NCBI RefSeq assembly: GCF_000018545.1
Contig: NC_012587.1
Span: 496,001 to 560,000, forward strand
DNA length: 64,000 bases
Source of the DNA: Sinorhizobium fredii NGR234
GTDB lineage: Bacteria > Pseudomonadota > Alphaproteobacteria > Rhizobiales > Rhizobiaceae
Direction of reading: 5' to 3'
The notes below the pieces were generated by a model, which saw nothing but the letters and a program-made list of their open reading frames with translations, searched no databases and was not told the origin of the DNA. Below, piece by piece: positions 55,099 through 63,847 of this stretch; position 1 is the stretch's first letter, and every line of letters begins with the position of its first letter. The position numbers and the translations under genes were made by a program.

Positions 55099-55190
55099 TG
55101 CATGTCGCCCAAAAGTGTGCAGCGGTTTTGGGATGACGACATGCACAAAAACAGGAAACTAAAGCGCGGCCGCGTTGCGACGCGCTTTAG
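55099..55190. repeat. RIME-like intergenic mosaic repeat, copy 2
   Basis: TGCATGTCGCCCAAAAGTG and then GGTTTTGGGATGACGACATG follow copy 1 at 47728 closely, and CTAAAGCGC...GCGCTTTAG (55159-55190) is the same end palindrome. It abuts the last codons of dxs, which it may help terminate. Confidence 0.75.
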
Positions 55191-57124
55191 CCGGCCGCCC
55201 CGAGACCGACGGAGTGCTTCTGGCCGAGCGCCTTGAAAACGGTCGAGACGATGCCGACGCGGTCGAGGCCAGCCGCGGCGTACATGGATTCGGGCTTAGC
55301 CTGCTCCATCCAGATGTCCGGCAGCACCATCGGCCGCACCTTGAGGCCGCCATCGAGCAGGCCTTCTTCGGCGAGGAAGTGCAGAACGTGGCTTGCGAAT
55401 CCGCCGATGGCGCCTTCCTCGATGGTGATCAGCACCTCGTGATGACGGGCGAGCTGGCGGATCAGCTCATGGTCGAGCGGCTTGGCGAAGCGCGCATCGG
55501 CAACCGTCGTCGAAAGGCCGGCGGCATCGAGGTCCTCGGCCGCCAGCAGACAGTCGGCGAGCCGCGTGCCGAAGGAAAGCAGCGCCACCTTGGTGCCTTG
55601 CTTGATGATGCGGCCTTTGCCGATCTCAAGGATCTCGCCCCGTTCCGGGAGCTCGACGCCAACGCCTTCACCGCGCGGATAGCGGAAGGAGATCGGGCCG
55701 TCGTCATAGGCCGCGGCGGTGCGCACCATGTGCTTCAGTTCCGCCTCGTCGGCTGCCGCCATCACCACGAAACCCGGCAGCGAGGCGAGGTAGGTCGTGT
55801 CGAAGGACCCAGCATGGGTCGGCCCGTCGGCGCCGACGAAGCCGGCACGGTCGATCGGGAAACGCACCGGCAGGCCCTGGATCGCCACGTCGTGCACGAC
55901 CTGGTCATAGGCGCGCTGCAGGAAGGTCGAGTAGAGCGCCGCAAACGGCTTGTACCCTTCCGCCGCAAGGCCGGCGGCGAAGGTAACGGCGTGCTGCTCG
56001 GCAATGCCGACGTCAAAACAGCGGGACGGATGCACGGCCGCGAACCTGTCGAGGCCGGTGCCGTGCGGCATGGCGGCGGTGATCGCGACGATCTTGTCGT
56101 CGAGGCTTGCCTCCTGCGTGAGCGCATCGGCGAAGACCGACGTGTAGGCCGGCGCATTCGGCTTGGCTTTCGCCTGGGCGCCGGTGATCACGTCGAACTT
56201 GTTGACGCCGTGATATTTGTCGGCGGCCGCCTCGGCCGGCGGATAGCCCTTGCCCTTCTGCGTCACCACATGGATCAGCACCGGTCCGCGGCGATTGTCG
56301 CGGACATTGCGCAAGACCGGCAGCAGGTGGTCGAAGGAGTGACCGTCGATCGGGCCGATATGGTAGAAGCCCATTTCCTCGAAGAGCGTGCCGCCGGTGA
56401 CGTAGCCGCGCGCATGCTCGACGGCGCGCGTGATCGCCCGGTCGACCGTCTTGCCGAGATAGGCGGTCAGCTTCTTGCCGACCTCGCGGATGCCCATATA
56501 GGTCCGCCCCGAGGCAAGCCGCGCCAGATAGGCGCTCATCGCGCCGGTCGGTGGAGCGATCGACATGTCGTTGTCGTTGAGAATGACGATCAGGCGGGCA
56601 TCGAGCGCGCCGGCATTGTTGAGCGCCTCATAGGCCATGCCGGCCGACAGCGCGCCGTCGCCGATGACGGCAATGACGTTGCGGCTCTTGCCGTCAAGAT
56701 CGGCTGCGACCGCCATGCCAAGGCCGGCGGAGATCGACGTCGACGAATGCGCCGCGCCAAAGGGATCGTATTCGCTTTCGGCGCGCCGGGTGAAGCCGGA
56801 CAGGCCACCTTCCTGGCGCAGCGTGCGGATGCGGTCGCGCCGGCCGGTGAGGATCTTGTGCGGATAGCACTGGTGGCCGACGTCGAAGATCAGCCGGTCA
56901 TGCGGCGTGTCGAAGACCTTGTGGATGGCGATCGTCAATTCCACCACGCCGAGGCCGGCGCCGAGATGGCCGCCGGTGCGTGACACCGCATCGATCATTT
57001 CCGAGCGCAGTTCGCTCGCCAGTTGCGGCAGGTCCCTGTCGTCGATCTTCTTCAGATCGTCTGGAACATTGACCTTGTCGAGCAACGGCGTCGCCGGCAT
57101 CGGATTGGTTGGCAGTTGTGTCAC
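55187..57124 (-). CDS. dxs: 1-deoxy-D-xylulose-5-phosphate synthase
   Basis: The first enzyme of the methylerythritol isoprenoid pathway (pyruvate + glyceraldehyde-3-P), thiamine diphosphate-dependent. 645 residues. [18 protein letters not shown] holds the TPP motif; [15 protein letters not shown] and [30 protein letters not shown] are conserved, with [15 protein letters not shown] following. A GTG start at 57124 has GAGGC 7-8 bases ahead. The stop falls at the end of repeat copy 2. The Xsedown neighbour xseB is separated from it here by pirin and an IS element. Confidence 0.96.
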   Translation of the reverse strand: MTQLPTNPMPATPLLDKVNVPDDLKKIDDRDLPQLASELRSEMIDAVSRTGGHLGAGLGVVELTIAIHKVFDTPHDRLIFDVGHQCYPHKILTGRRDRIRTLRQEGGLSGFTRRAESEYDPFGAAHSSTSISAGLGMAVAADLDGKSRNVIAVIGDGALSAGMAYEALNNAGALDARLIVILNDNDMSIAPPTGAMSAYLARLASGRTYMGIREVGKKLTAYLGKTVDRAITRAVEHARGYVTGGTLFEEMGFYHIGPIDGHSFDHLLPVLRNVRDNRRGPVLIHVVTQKGKGYPPAEAAADKYHGVNKFDVITGAQAKAKPNAPAYTSVFADALTQEASLDDKIVAITAAMPHGTGLDRFAAVHPSRCFDVGIAEQHAVTFAAGLAAEGYKPFAALYSTFLQRAYDQVVHDVAIQGLPVRFPIDRAGFVGADGPTHAGSFDTTYLASLPGFVVMAAADEAELKHMVRTAAAYDDGPISFRYPRGEGVGVELPERGEILEIGKGRIIKQGTKVALLSFGTRLADCLLAAEDLDAAGLSTTVADARFAKPLDHELIRQLARHHEVLITIEEGAIGGFASHVLHFLAEEGLLDGGLKVRPMVLPDIWMEQAKPESMYAAAGLDRVGIVSTVFKALGQKHSVGLGAAG

Positions 57125-57260
57125 GCTGCGTGCCTCGTGCGCGCCGAAGGGCGGCGCGCGGATTGTTGATGATTTCCGTCAGATGGCTGTTTAGACGCAA
57201 TCCCGGTTGAATGCAAAAATTAGGCTTTCCTGCGTCGTCAACCAAGGGCTCGGCGAAAAA

Positions 57261-58184
57261 TTAGCTTGCCGGCAAGGGGATGAACTCTTCCTCGTCCCCC
57301 GGCACGATATCGAAGCGGCCGCTGCGCCATTCTTCCTTTGCCTTGTCGATACGCTCCTTGGACGAGGAAACGAAGTTCCACCAGATATGCCGCGGCGAGC
57401 CGAGCGCCGCGCCGCCGAACAGCATGACATGACAGCCGGCCGGCCCCGCGGTGATGGTGATCTCGTCGCCGGGCCGGAAGACGAGAAGCTGGTTGTCGGC
57501 GAAATGATCGCCCGCAATGATCGCTTCGCCCGAAAGAATATAGATGGCGCGTTCCTCCCATTGGGCGGCAAAGGGAGCGCTGCGGCCGGCCTCGATCGCG
57601 AGATCCACATAAATCGTGTCGGTGAAGGTGGAGACCGGCGAGGCAGCGCCTTCGAACCGGCCGATGACGACCCTTGCGCGAACGCCGTCATCGGCAAGAT
57701 GCGGCAGCACGCGCTCTTCGGTATGGGAGAAGACCGGATCGACCTCTTCCTTGTCGTCGGGGAGCGCCAGCCAGGTTTGCAATCCCGACAATGACCGTTC
57801 ATGGCCGCGCTGGCTTTCCGGCGAGCGCTCGGAATGCACGATGCCGCGCCCCGCCGTCATCAGGTTCACGTCGCCGGGGCGGATCACCATTTCGGTGCCG
57901 AGGCTGTCGCGATGCTTGATCTCGCCGTCGAAGAGGTAGGTGACCGTCGACAGGCCGATATGCGGATGCGGTCGCACGTCGATCGCCTGGCCGGCGCGCA
58001 GCAGCGCCGGTCCCATGCGGTCGAAGAAGATGAACGGACCGACGAGCCGGCGTCGTGCCGTCGGAAGCGCCCGGCGCACCTCAAGGTTGCCGATGTCGCT
58101 GGTGCGCGGGATGATCAGGTGCTCGATGGCGTCACAGGCCGGCTTGTCGCCGGCGAGCGGATCGGGACCGGGAAAAAACGACAT
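57261..58184 (-). CDS. Pirin family protein
   Basis: 307 residues of a bicupin protein. VRPHPHIGLSTVTYLFDGEI holds the two His and further ligands of the metal site with HRDS; MTAGRGIVHSERS follows. Some pirins are quercetinases, others redox sensors; which one this is cannot be told. GGAGGAAG lies 7 bases before the ATG at 58184. The gene lies between dxs and the IS element. Confidence 0.9.
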   Translation of the reverse strand: MSFFPGPDPLAGDKPACDAIEHLIIPRTSDIGNLEVRRALPTARRRLVGPFIFFDRMGPALLRAGQAIDVRPHPHIGLSTVTYLFDGEIKHRDSLGTEMVIRPGDVNLMTAGRGIVHSERSPESQRGHERSLSGLQTWLALPDDKEEVDPVFSHTEERVLPHLADDGVRARVVIGRFEGAASPVSTFTDTIYVDLAIEAGRSAPFAAQWEERAIYILSGEAIIAGDHFADNQLLVFRPGDEITITAGPAGCHVMLFGGAALGSPRHIWWNFVSSSKERIDKAKEEWRSGRFDIVPGDEEEFIPLPAS

Positions 58185-58316
58185 GGCACTTCCTCCGGGT
58201 GGTGGCACTCAACTTACTGCCAATGCGGCTGCTTCGGGAGCAGCAATCAGGAGACGCAGTGTTTCCGGGTCCAGGGGGCGGAGCATCGTTGGACAGGGTA
58301 CCGGACGTCCGGTTCG

Positions 58317-58354
58317 CCCCTCACCCTAGCCCTCTCCCCGCAAGCGGGGAGAGG
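58317..58354. repeat. REP-like palindrome beside the IS element
   Basis: CCCTCTCCCC-GCAA-GCGGGGAGAGG is a near-perfect hairpin of the REP/BIME type common in proteobacteria, preceded by CCCCTCACCCTAG. A similar unit in inverted orientation lies on the far side of the insertion element at 59948-60003. Confidence 0.7.
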
Positions 58355-58366
58355 ACTCCCCACCGT

Positions 58367-59617
58367 TTAGCAAGAGAGTTTCTGCTCGGCCAAGGAAGGA
58401 TTGAAGGTGGTGCCGGTTTTCAGCATTGCGCATGCGACGTTGACGAAGCGGTCGGCGACGGATCGCAGGGCACGACCGTGGCTGTGACCTTGACTTCGAA
58501 GGGCGGCGTACTTCAAACGGCTCCGAGAGTCGTGCTGAATGGCGACGCGTGCCCAATGGTACATGGCGTTGGCGAGCCGGTCGTGGCAGGCCTGTCTTCT
58601 GATGACGATGCAGCTCTTGCCGGACCGCTTGGTAACGGGCGCGACTCCTGTCAAACTGCGCAAGGCGGCGTGGTCACGTCGCTGCAGGGCATCGAAGGCT
58701 TCTGCGAGCAGCGTGGCGAGGACGATCCTTCCCACTCCCGGCAAGGATGCGAGGATCTCCACGTCATGCTGCTTCCTCTGCCCCGGCTCGGTCGCCTCGG
58801 TCGGGACAAGGCGGGCAGTCAGGGTATCGAGCCGCTGATGCGCTTGCTTGAGCTGCCGGTTCACGAGGCGAATGCGGGCAATGAGCGTGGCAATGTGGGC
58901 GCTGGCGGCTTCGGTCGTCCCGGCGGCGACCTTGACGGGCGGCGTGCGCAGCACGGCGAGCACATGGGTGGCGTCGACGCGGCGGATGCGGTTGCGTTTG
59001 AGAAGCTTGGCGATCGTCGCCGCGCGGATCCGCGCGGCTTTGGCCGGCGTCGGCACGGCTTCCCAGAGATCGAGCAGCCACTCGGCCCCGAGGTCGTTTT
59101 CGAGCTCGAGCAGCGCAGGAAAGTAGCGCCAGAGCTGCTCGCGCATGCGGTTGGTCAACCGGTTGCGCTCGGCGCCGAGGTCCTCGGCCATGCGCGACCA
59201 TTCGCGCAATTCGATGACGACAGGATCGGCGGCGGCAAGCAGCCGGAAGCACCGGCGATCGGTGCGCAAGGCCGAGGCCATCACTTCGGCATCGCGGCTG
59301 TCGTCCTTGGCGCCGGCCAGGGTGAACCGGTCGCGAAAGCGATCCATTTGTTTCGGGTTGATGGCATGCACCTGGCAGCCGCGCTCGATCAGCGTCTCGA
59401 CCACGGGCCCGTGCGGCACCTCGATCGCGACCTGGATTTGCCCGGCCTCGGTTGCACCGCTGGTTGCCGTCAGCCAGGCCGCCAGCTCGGCGAGCCCTTC
59501 GCCGCCGTGCCTGAAGACCCTTTCGCCGATTTTCCGGCCATCACCATCCGTGAGGAACACATGATGGCTCTCCGACGCCCAGTCGACGCCGGCATAGAAT
59601 TGTTTCTGATCGGTCAT
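58367..59617 (-). CDS. IS110-family transposase
   Basis: 416 residues. The N-terminal DEDD domain has Asp12 (YAGVDWASE), Glu66 (IQVAIEVPHG), Asp105/Asp106 and Asp109 (GAKDDSRDAEV). The C-terminal Transposase_20 part has SLPGVGRIVLATLLAEAFD and SLTGVAPVTKRSGKS with the conserved serine. The gene is intact and may be active. AGGAG lies close to the ATG at 59617. The enzymes of this family act with a guide RNA made from a non-coding end of the element. Confidence 0.93.
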   Translation of the reverse strand: MTDQKQFYAGVDWASESHHVFLTDGDGRKIGERVFRHGGEGLAELAAWLTATSGATEAGQIQVAIEVPHGPVVETLIERGCQVHAINPKQMDRFRDRFTLAGAKDDSRDAEVMASALRTDRRCFRLLAAADPVVIELREWSRMAEDLGAERNRLTNRMREQLWRYFPALLELENDLGAEWLLDLWEAVPTPAKAARIRAATIAKLLKRNRIRRVDATHVLAVLRTPPVKVAAGTTEAASAHIATLIARIRLVNRQLKQAHQRLDTLTARLVPTEATEPGQRKQHDVEILASLPGVGRIVLATLLAEAFDALQRRDHAALRSLTGVAPVTKRSGKSCIVIRRQACHDRLANAMYHWARVAIQHDSRSRLKYAALRSQGHSHGRALRSVADRFVNVACAMLKTGTTFNPSLAEQKLSC

Positions 59618-59947
59618 CCCTTCTCCTCGTCCAAGCCTGCGAGCCACCGCGATCTTCGCCGATCCCTGTACTGGCGCTCGGAAACGGATACAGCTCCGGC
59701 GCGGACTCCCCACGGGGCATCGATCACGGCCAATCCGACGGGGCACGCGTCCTCTCCAGGTGGTCGGGCCACAGGGGACAATTGGTTGCTCCCGACGAAT
59801 CGGCTCGGTTCAGGAAGGCTACGCCAATTTCGGCCATCGTCGCGGGTCATGCTTCATTCCGCTACGCTTCACTTCGCACGACACGCGACGACGGCGTGCA
59901 ACCCAAGAACCGCCGGAAAAAGGTACAGGGGACTTGAGCGGCGCCGC
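59618..59947 (-). other. Non-coding region of the IS element, possible guide RNA
   Basis: About 330 bases between the transposase start and the REP-like repeat hold no gene. In the IS110 group a structured bridge RNA is encoded in this position. I could not deduce its fold or target loops by eye. Confidence 0.4.
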
Positions 59948-60003
59948 GAGTCTCCTTCGCCCCGCGTGCGGGGAGAAGGTGGCCGGCAGGCCGGATGAGG
60001 GGC
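59948..60003. repeat. REP-like palindrome, inverted unit
   Basis: TCTCCTTCGCCCCGC-GTGCGGGGAGAAGGT forms a hairpin, followed by GGCCGGCAGGCCGGATGAGG. It matches the common rhizobial REP type and lies just before the end of xseB (60026). Confidence 0.7.
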
Positions 60004-60025
60004 AATCCCGCCATCCCTGAGGTCA

Positions 60026-60283
60026 CTATTCCGCGTCGAGCGGCTCCACCGCTTGCGGTTTGCCGTTGCGGTCGAGGCGAATTTTCTCGATCCGGTCCTC
60101 GGCCGCCTTCAGCAGCGTCTCGCAATGCTTCTTCAGCGCTTCGCCGCGCTCATAGATTTCGATCGACTTGTCGAGCGCCACGTCGCCGCGCTCGAGCGCG
60201 GAGACGATCCGTTCCAGCTCCTCGACCGCCTGCTCGAAGGAGAGGGCGGAGACGTCCGGCTGCGTATTGTTGTTGTTCATCAT
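60026..60283 (-). CDS. xseB: Exodeoxyribonuclease VII small subunit
   Basis: 85 residues. [33 protein letters not shown] is the classic XseB helical hairpin in shortened form here. It joins XseA to cut single-stranded DNA from both ends. Its ATG overlaps the stop of the upstream histone-deacetylase-like gene (TAATG), so translation is coupled; a second ATG follows directly. Confidence 0.95.
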   Translation of the reverse strand: MMNNNNTQPDVSALSFEQAVEELERIVSALERGDVALDKSIEIYERGEALKKHCETLLKAAEDRIEKIRLDRNGKPQAVEPLDAE

Positions 60284-61212
60284 TACCCTCTCATCAGTCT
60301 CGAAATGTGCAACGCCGCCGATTCGGCCAGCCCCTGCAGGTCATAGCCCCCCTCGAGCATGCTGACCACTCGGTTGCCGGCGCTCTTGCCGGCCGCCTCC
60401 ATGAGGCGTCCCGTCGCCCAGTCGAAGTCCTCCGCGACAAGGTTGATCTGGGCCAGAGGATCGCGGTAATGCGCATCGAAACCGGCGGAGATCAGCACGA
60501 AGTCCGGGCGGAAATTGTCGAGAGCCGCGAGGACGCGGCTGCGGAAAGCCTCGCGGAAATGTTCGCTGCCGCTGTTGGGAGAGAGCGGCGCATTGACGAT
60601 ATTGTTCCTGGCGCCCGTCTCTTCCTTGGCGCCTGTGCCCGGATAGAGCGGCATCTGGTGGGTCGAGCAGAACAGCACCGACGGGTCGTTCCAGAAGATG
60701 TCCTGTGTGCCGTTGCCGTGGTGCACATCCCAGTCGACGATGGCGACCCGTTCGACACCGTGCGCCTTCTGCGCATGGCGTGCGGCAATGGCGATCGTGT
60801 TGAAGAAGCAGAAGCCCATCGCCCTGTTCTTCTCGGCGTGGTGGCCCGGTGGCCGGGCTGCGACGAAGGCGTTGTCAGCCTCGCCGGCGAACACCGCGTC
60901 GACGGCGGCGACCGCGCCGCCGATGCCGGTCAGCGCCGCCTCGAAGCTTGACGGGCTCGCATAGGTATCGGCTTCGATCTGGTTGATGTCGTCCTCCGGT
61001 ATTGCCCGGGCGATCGACCTGAGGTGCTCCTCCGTATGGGCGAGCAGCACCAGATCCTCGCTGCCCTTTGATGCCTCGATACGCTTGAGCGGCGCGAAAT
61101 TCGGATGCTCCAGCGCGAGATTCAGCGCCCTCAGCCGATCCGGCCGCTCCGGGTGCCCTTCCGGAACCTTGTGTTCCTGGAAGAGGGCATTTTCATAGAG
61201 ATGCGTAGTCAT
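60283..61212 (-). CDS. Histone deacetylase-like amidohydrolase
   Basis: 309 residues of the arginase/HDAC fold. [46 protein letters not shown] and [13 protein letters not shown] hold the zinc and catalytic residues (His-His, Asp, His, Asp). These bacterial members act on acetylated small molecules or proteins (acetoin utilisation type, acetylpolyamine hydrolases). The substrate is not known. It is coupled to xseB. Confidence 0.93.
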   Translation of the reverse strand: MTTHLYENALFQEHKVPEGHPERPDRLRALNLALEHPNFAPLKRIEASKGSEDLVLLAHTEEHLRSIARAIPEDDINQIEADTYASPSSFEAALTGIGGAVAAVDAVFAGEADNAFVAARPPGHHAEKNRAMGFCFFNTIAIAARHAQKAHGVERVAIVDWDVHHGNGTQDIFWNDPSVLFCSTHQMPLYPGTGAKEETGARNNIVNAPLSPNSGSEHFREAFRSRVLAALDNFRPDFVLISAGFDAHYRDPLAQINLVAEDFDWATGRLMEAAGKSAGNRVVSMLEGGYDLQGLAESAALHISRLMRG

Positions 61213-61275
61213 CCGCCGAAAGCTAGTGCGCGGCCGTGTCAAAATCCATGGCTGCGACGGCAAAAGTACCGATTT

Positions 61276-62244
61276 TCAACAGCAGGGATCGAGCAGGATC
61301 TTGCCGTTGCGCAACGGATCGGCCTGATGCGCCAGGGCTTCGCCCAGCCGGCTCAACGGGTAGGTGGCGGCGACCGGACTGGCGAACAGCCCGTCGCGAA
61401 GGCCCGCGAAGCTCCTGGCGAAGCCGGCTTCGAGCGCCTCGCGGCCGGCGGAATGGACCCAGGTCCTCAGCCACAGGAAGGCGAAGCGGACGTCGGCACG
61501 GGCGGCGATTGCCGCCTGGGGGACCGGAATACCGCTCAGCGCGCCGTATTGGATGAAGGTCCCGCCCGGATGTATGGAGCGGCTGATCAGCTCGGCGGCC
61601 AGCTGCCCGCCGACCGCATCGAGCACCGCGTCGAACCGCGTCCCTCCGGGAAGGTTGCTGCCGTCGGTGACGACGATCGGATATGCTTGACCGAGGCGGT
61701 GGCGGCTCTTCTCGCTGCGGAGGATCGCCGTCGGCGCGACACCTTCCATCGCCAGCAGCTTCATCAGCATCGCGCCGATCGCCGAGCCTGCCGCCGTCAC
61801 GGCGACGCTGCGATGTTCGAGCGAACCGAAATGCCCGCGCAGCGCCTCGACGAGCCGCAGCGCCGTCAAAGGGTTGACGTAGCTCATCGCCGCCTGCACG
61901 TCGCTCACATCGTCCGGCACGGCAAAGCACCATTCCGCCGGGCGGACCACGAACTGCTGCCACAGCCCGCTGGCGCCGATCGGCATGACGCGGTCTCCGG
62001 GTTTCAGGTGGTGCACGCCCCCTCCAACGCGGCGGACGACGCCGACGCCCTCGAAGCCGGGCACGAAAGGCAGTTCGGTGCGGGCGCGGTAGGCGCCGGT
62101 GACGGGGATCAGGTCCGAGGGATTGATCGCCGCAAGCGAGATTTCGACCTCCACTTCACCGGCTCCCGGTTCGATGCGGGCGGCGTCGACAAGCTCGATG
62201 ACTTGTTCGGGGTCGCCAAACTGTCTAACGAGGGTGGAGCGCAT
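61276..62244 (-). CDS. Zinc-free MDR-type enoyl/quinone reductase
   Basis: 322 residues of the medium-chain dehydrogenase/reductase fold, without the structural zinc cysteines. INPSDLIPVTGAYRARTELPF, PFVPGFEGVGVVRRVG and VTAAGSAIGAMLMKLL match MECR/quinone oxidoreductase relatives, which reduce enoyl-thioesters or quinones with NADPH. Its ATG is only 14 bases from that of the divergent thioesterase gene. GAGG is 8-9 bases ahead. Confidence 0.88.
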   Translation of the reverse strand: MRSTLVRQFGDPEQVIELVDAARIEPGAGEVEVEISLAAINPSDLIPVTGAYRARTELPFVPGFEGVGVVRRVGGGVHHLKPGDRVMPIGASGLWQQFVVRPAEWCFAVPDDVSDVQAAMSYVNPLTALRLVEALRGHFGSLEHRSVAVTAAGSAIGAMLMKLLAMEGVAPTAILRSEKSRHRLGQAYPIVVTDGSNLPGGTRFDAVLDAVGGQLAAELISRSIHPGGTFIQYGALSGIPVPQAAIAARADVRFAFLWLRTWVHSAGREALEAGFARSFAGLRDGLFASPVAATYPLSRLGEALAHQADPLRNGKILLDPCC

Positions 62245-62258
62245 GTAAGGGGCCTCGC

Positions 62259-62660
62259 ATGGACGGCACAGAGCGGGAAAATGTCACGGAAATCCGTATT
62301 CCGTTTCGCGATATAGACATGCATGGCCACATGCACAATGCGGCCTATTACGCGCATGCCGAGGCGGCGCTCGCCAGTCTCTGGCGGCATCGGCCGCCCG
62401 TCAATAACGAACCGGCCTATCTGGTGCGTCGCTCGGCCTGCCTCTTCCATCGCGGCTTGCGTTTCGACGAGCCGGCCCGCTTCACCGTATCTGTCGCCAA
62501 GATCGGCGGCAGTTCGGTGAGTTTCGCGGTGCGGGTCGAAGCCGGCGCGCATCTCGCGGCGGAGGTCGAGATCGTCTGGGTCGCCGTCGATCCCGCTCGC
62601 CATCAGCCCGTGGCATTACCCGCTGCAACCCGCGACTGGCTTTCTGCCTATATAGCCTGA
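62259..62660 (+). CDS. Hotdog-fold acyl-CoA thioesterase
   Basis: 133 residues. IRIPFRDIDMHGHMHNAAYYAHAEAA is the 4-hydroxybenzoyl-CoA thioesterase/YbgC pattern with the catalytic Asp (DIDMHGH) and His. Later strands are VSVAKIGGSSVSFAVRVE. It cleaves acyl-CoA esters; the acyl group is not known. AGGGG lies 6-7 bases ahead. It overlaps the end of the convergent thiolase gene by 13 bases. Confidence 0.88.
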   Translation: MDGTERENVTEIRIPFRDIDMHGHMHNAAYYAHAEAALASLWRHRPPVNNEPAYLVRRSACLFHRGLRFDEPARFTVSVAKIGGSSVSFAVRVEAGAHLAAEVEIVWVAVDPARHQPVALPAATRDWLSAYIA

Positions 62661-63847
62661 TCGAGCCGCAGCGATCGGAAATGGGCAACGACGCCCATGC
62701 CGCCGCCGACACCCATCATCGCCAGGCCCTCGCTGTCCCTCGCTGCGGCAAGCATCTGCGAAAACAGCCTGACGACGAGAATCGCGCCGGAAGCCCCGTA
62801 GGGGTGGCCGAGCGCAATCGCCCCGCCGTCGCGATTGACGCGCTCTGGCGAAATGCCGAGCGGATCGAGACTGCCGAGGACCTGTGAGGCGAAGGCCTCG
62901 TTGAACTCGATGAAGTCGACCTTGTCGACGTCGAGCGCCGGGTTGCGGGCACGAAGTTTCGCCATTGCCGGCACCGGACCGAGGCCGAGCAGGTTGGGAT
63001 CGACGCCCGCCGTCGCCGCGTCGACGAATTCGAGAGCAAAGGGCACGCCACGCCGGCGCGCCTGGGCGAGCGAGGTCACCAGCACGACTGCGGCGCCGTC
63101 ATTGATCGGGCAGGCGTTGCCGGCGGTGACGGTACCGTCCTTGACGAACACCGGCTTCAGCCGGGCGAGCGTCTCCGCCGAGGCGTTGGGGCGGGGGCAC
63201 TCGTCAATGGCGACTGGGCCGATCGGCGTCTCCACCGGCACGATCTCACGCTGAAAGCGGCCCGCCGTCTCTGCGGCCACGGCACGGCGATGACTTTCGA
63301 GTGCAAACTGGTCCTGGCGCTCCCGCGATATCCCGCAGACCGCGGCGACGTTCTCCGCCGCAACACCCATATCCGGATCGCCGATGAGATCGGGAGCCAT
63401 CCGGGCCCGCTTCACCGGCTGCAGTTCCTCGCCTCGCGCCAGCGGTGGGCGAAGCCGGATATGGGCGCGGCTGGCACTTTCGGTACCGCCGGCGAGAAAA
63501 TATCGCCCGGCGCCGGCCTGGATCTGCCGCGCCGCCAGGACGATCGCTTCGAGCCCGGAGCCGCATTGGCGGTCGACGGTCACGCCGGGGATCGAAACGG
63601 GGAGGCCGGCTTCGAGCGCGGCAAGACGGGCCAGGTTGCCGGCGCTGTTCGCGGCGTTGCCGAGAAGCACGTCGTCGATGTCGTTCCTGTCGATTCCGGT
63701 ATCGGTGACGATCCTGTCGATCAGCAGAGCGGCGAGGCTTTCCGGCTCGATCGTCGCGAGGCTGCCATTGACGCGGCCGATCGGGGTTCGCAGCGCCTGA
63801 ATGACGACCGGTGTGCGAGTGGGATCAGAAGAGGCGTTCAAGGGCAC
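62648..63847 (-). CDS. Thiolase-family protein lacking one catalytic Cys
   Basis: 399 residues from GTG 63847, with GGAGGAG 5 bases ahead. The acyl-carrying Cys95 (VDRQCGSGLEA), the EFNEAFA block and His348 (GAIALGHPYGASGA) are in place. The C-terminal motif, normally CIGGGMG, reads MMGVGGGMGVV, so the base cysteine is Gly379. The Claisen/retro-Claisen reaction may be slowed, or this may be a variant with other chemistry. It follows an acyl-CoA ligase gene with a 23-base overlap. No paired dehydrogenase is adjacent. Confidence 0.88.
   Translation of the reverse strand: MPLNASSDPTRTPVVIQALRTPIGRVNGSLATIEPESLAALLIDRIVTDTGIDRNDIDDVLLGNAANSAGNLARLAALEAGLPVSIPGVTVDRQCGSGLEAIVLAARQIQAGAGRYFLAGGTESASRAHIRLRPPLARGEELQPVKRARMAPDLIGDPDMGVAAENVAAVCGISRERQDQFALESHRRAVAAETAGRFQREIVPVETPIGPVAIDECPRPNASAETLARLKPVFVKDGTVTAGNACPINDGAAVVLVTSLAQARRRGVPFALEFVDAATAGVDPNLLGLGPVPAMAKLRARNPALDVDKVDFIEFNEAFASQVLGSLDPLGISPERVNRDGGAIALGHPYGASGAILVVRLFSQMLAAARDSEGLAMMGVGGGMGVVAHFRSLRLDQAI

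Larger units (their letters stand above)
58353..59950 (-). mobile_element. IS110-family insertion sequence (limits approximate)
   Basis: Contains the transposase gene at 58367-59617 and about 330 non-coding bases upstream of it. No terminal inverted repeats are seen, as expected for IS110. The 11-bp direct repeat GGACTCCCCAC occurs at 58353-58363 and 59703-59713 and may mark core or target sites; if so the element would be only 58353-59713. REP-like repeats lie on both sides, so the element probably went into a REP/BIME cluster. Confidence 0.6.

Noticed and set aside
55175..56983. 602-codon open frame on the plus strand over dxs
   Set aside because: It is the antisense shadow of dxs, with Arg/Val/Gly-rich composition and no domain.
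59995..60951. 318-codon plus-strand frame over xseB and the deacetylase-like gene
   Set aside because: Antisense shadow of two recognised genes.
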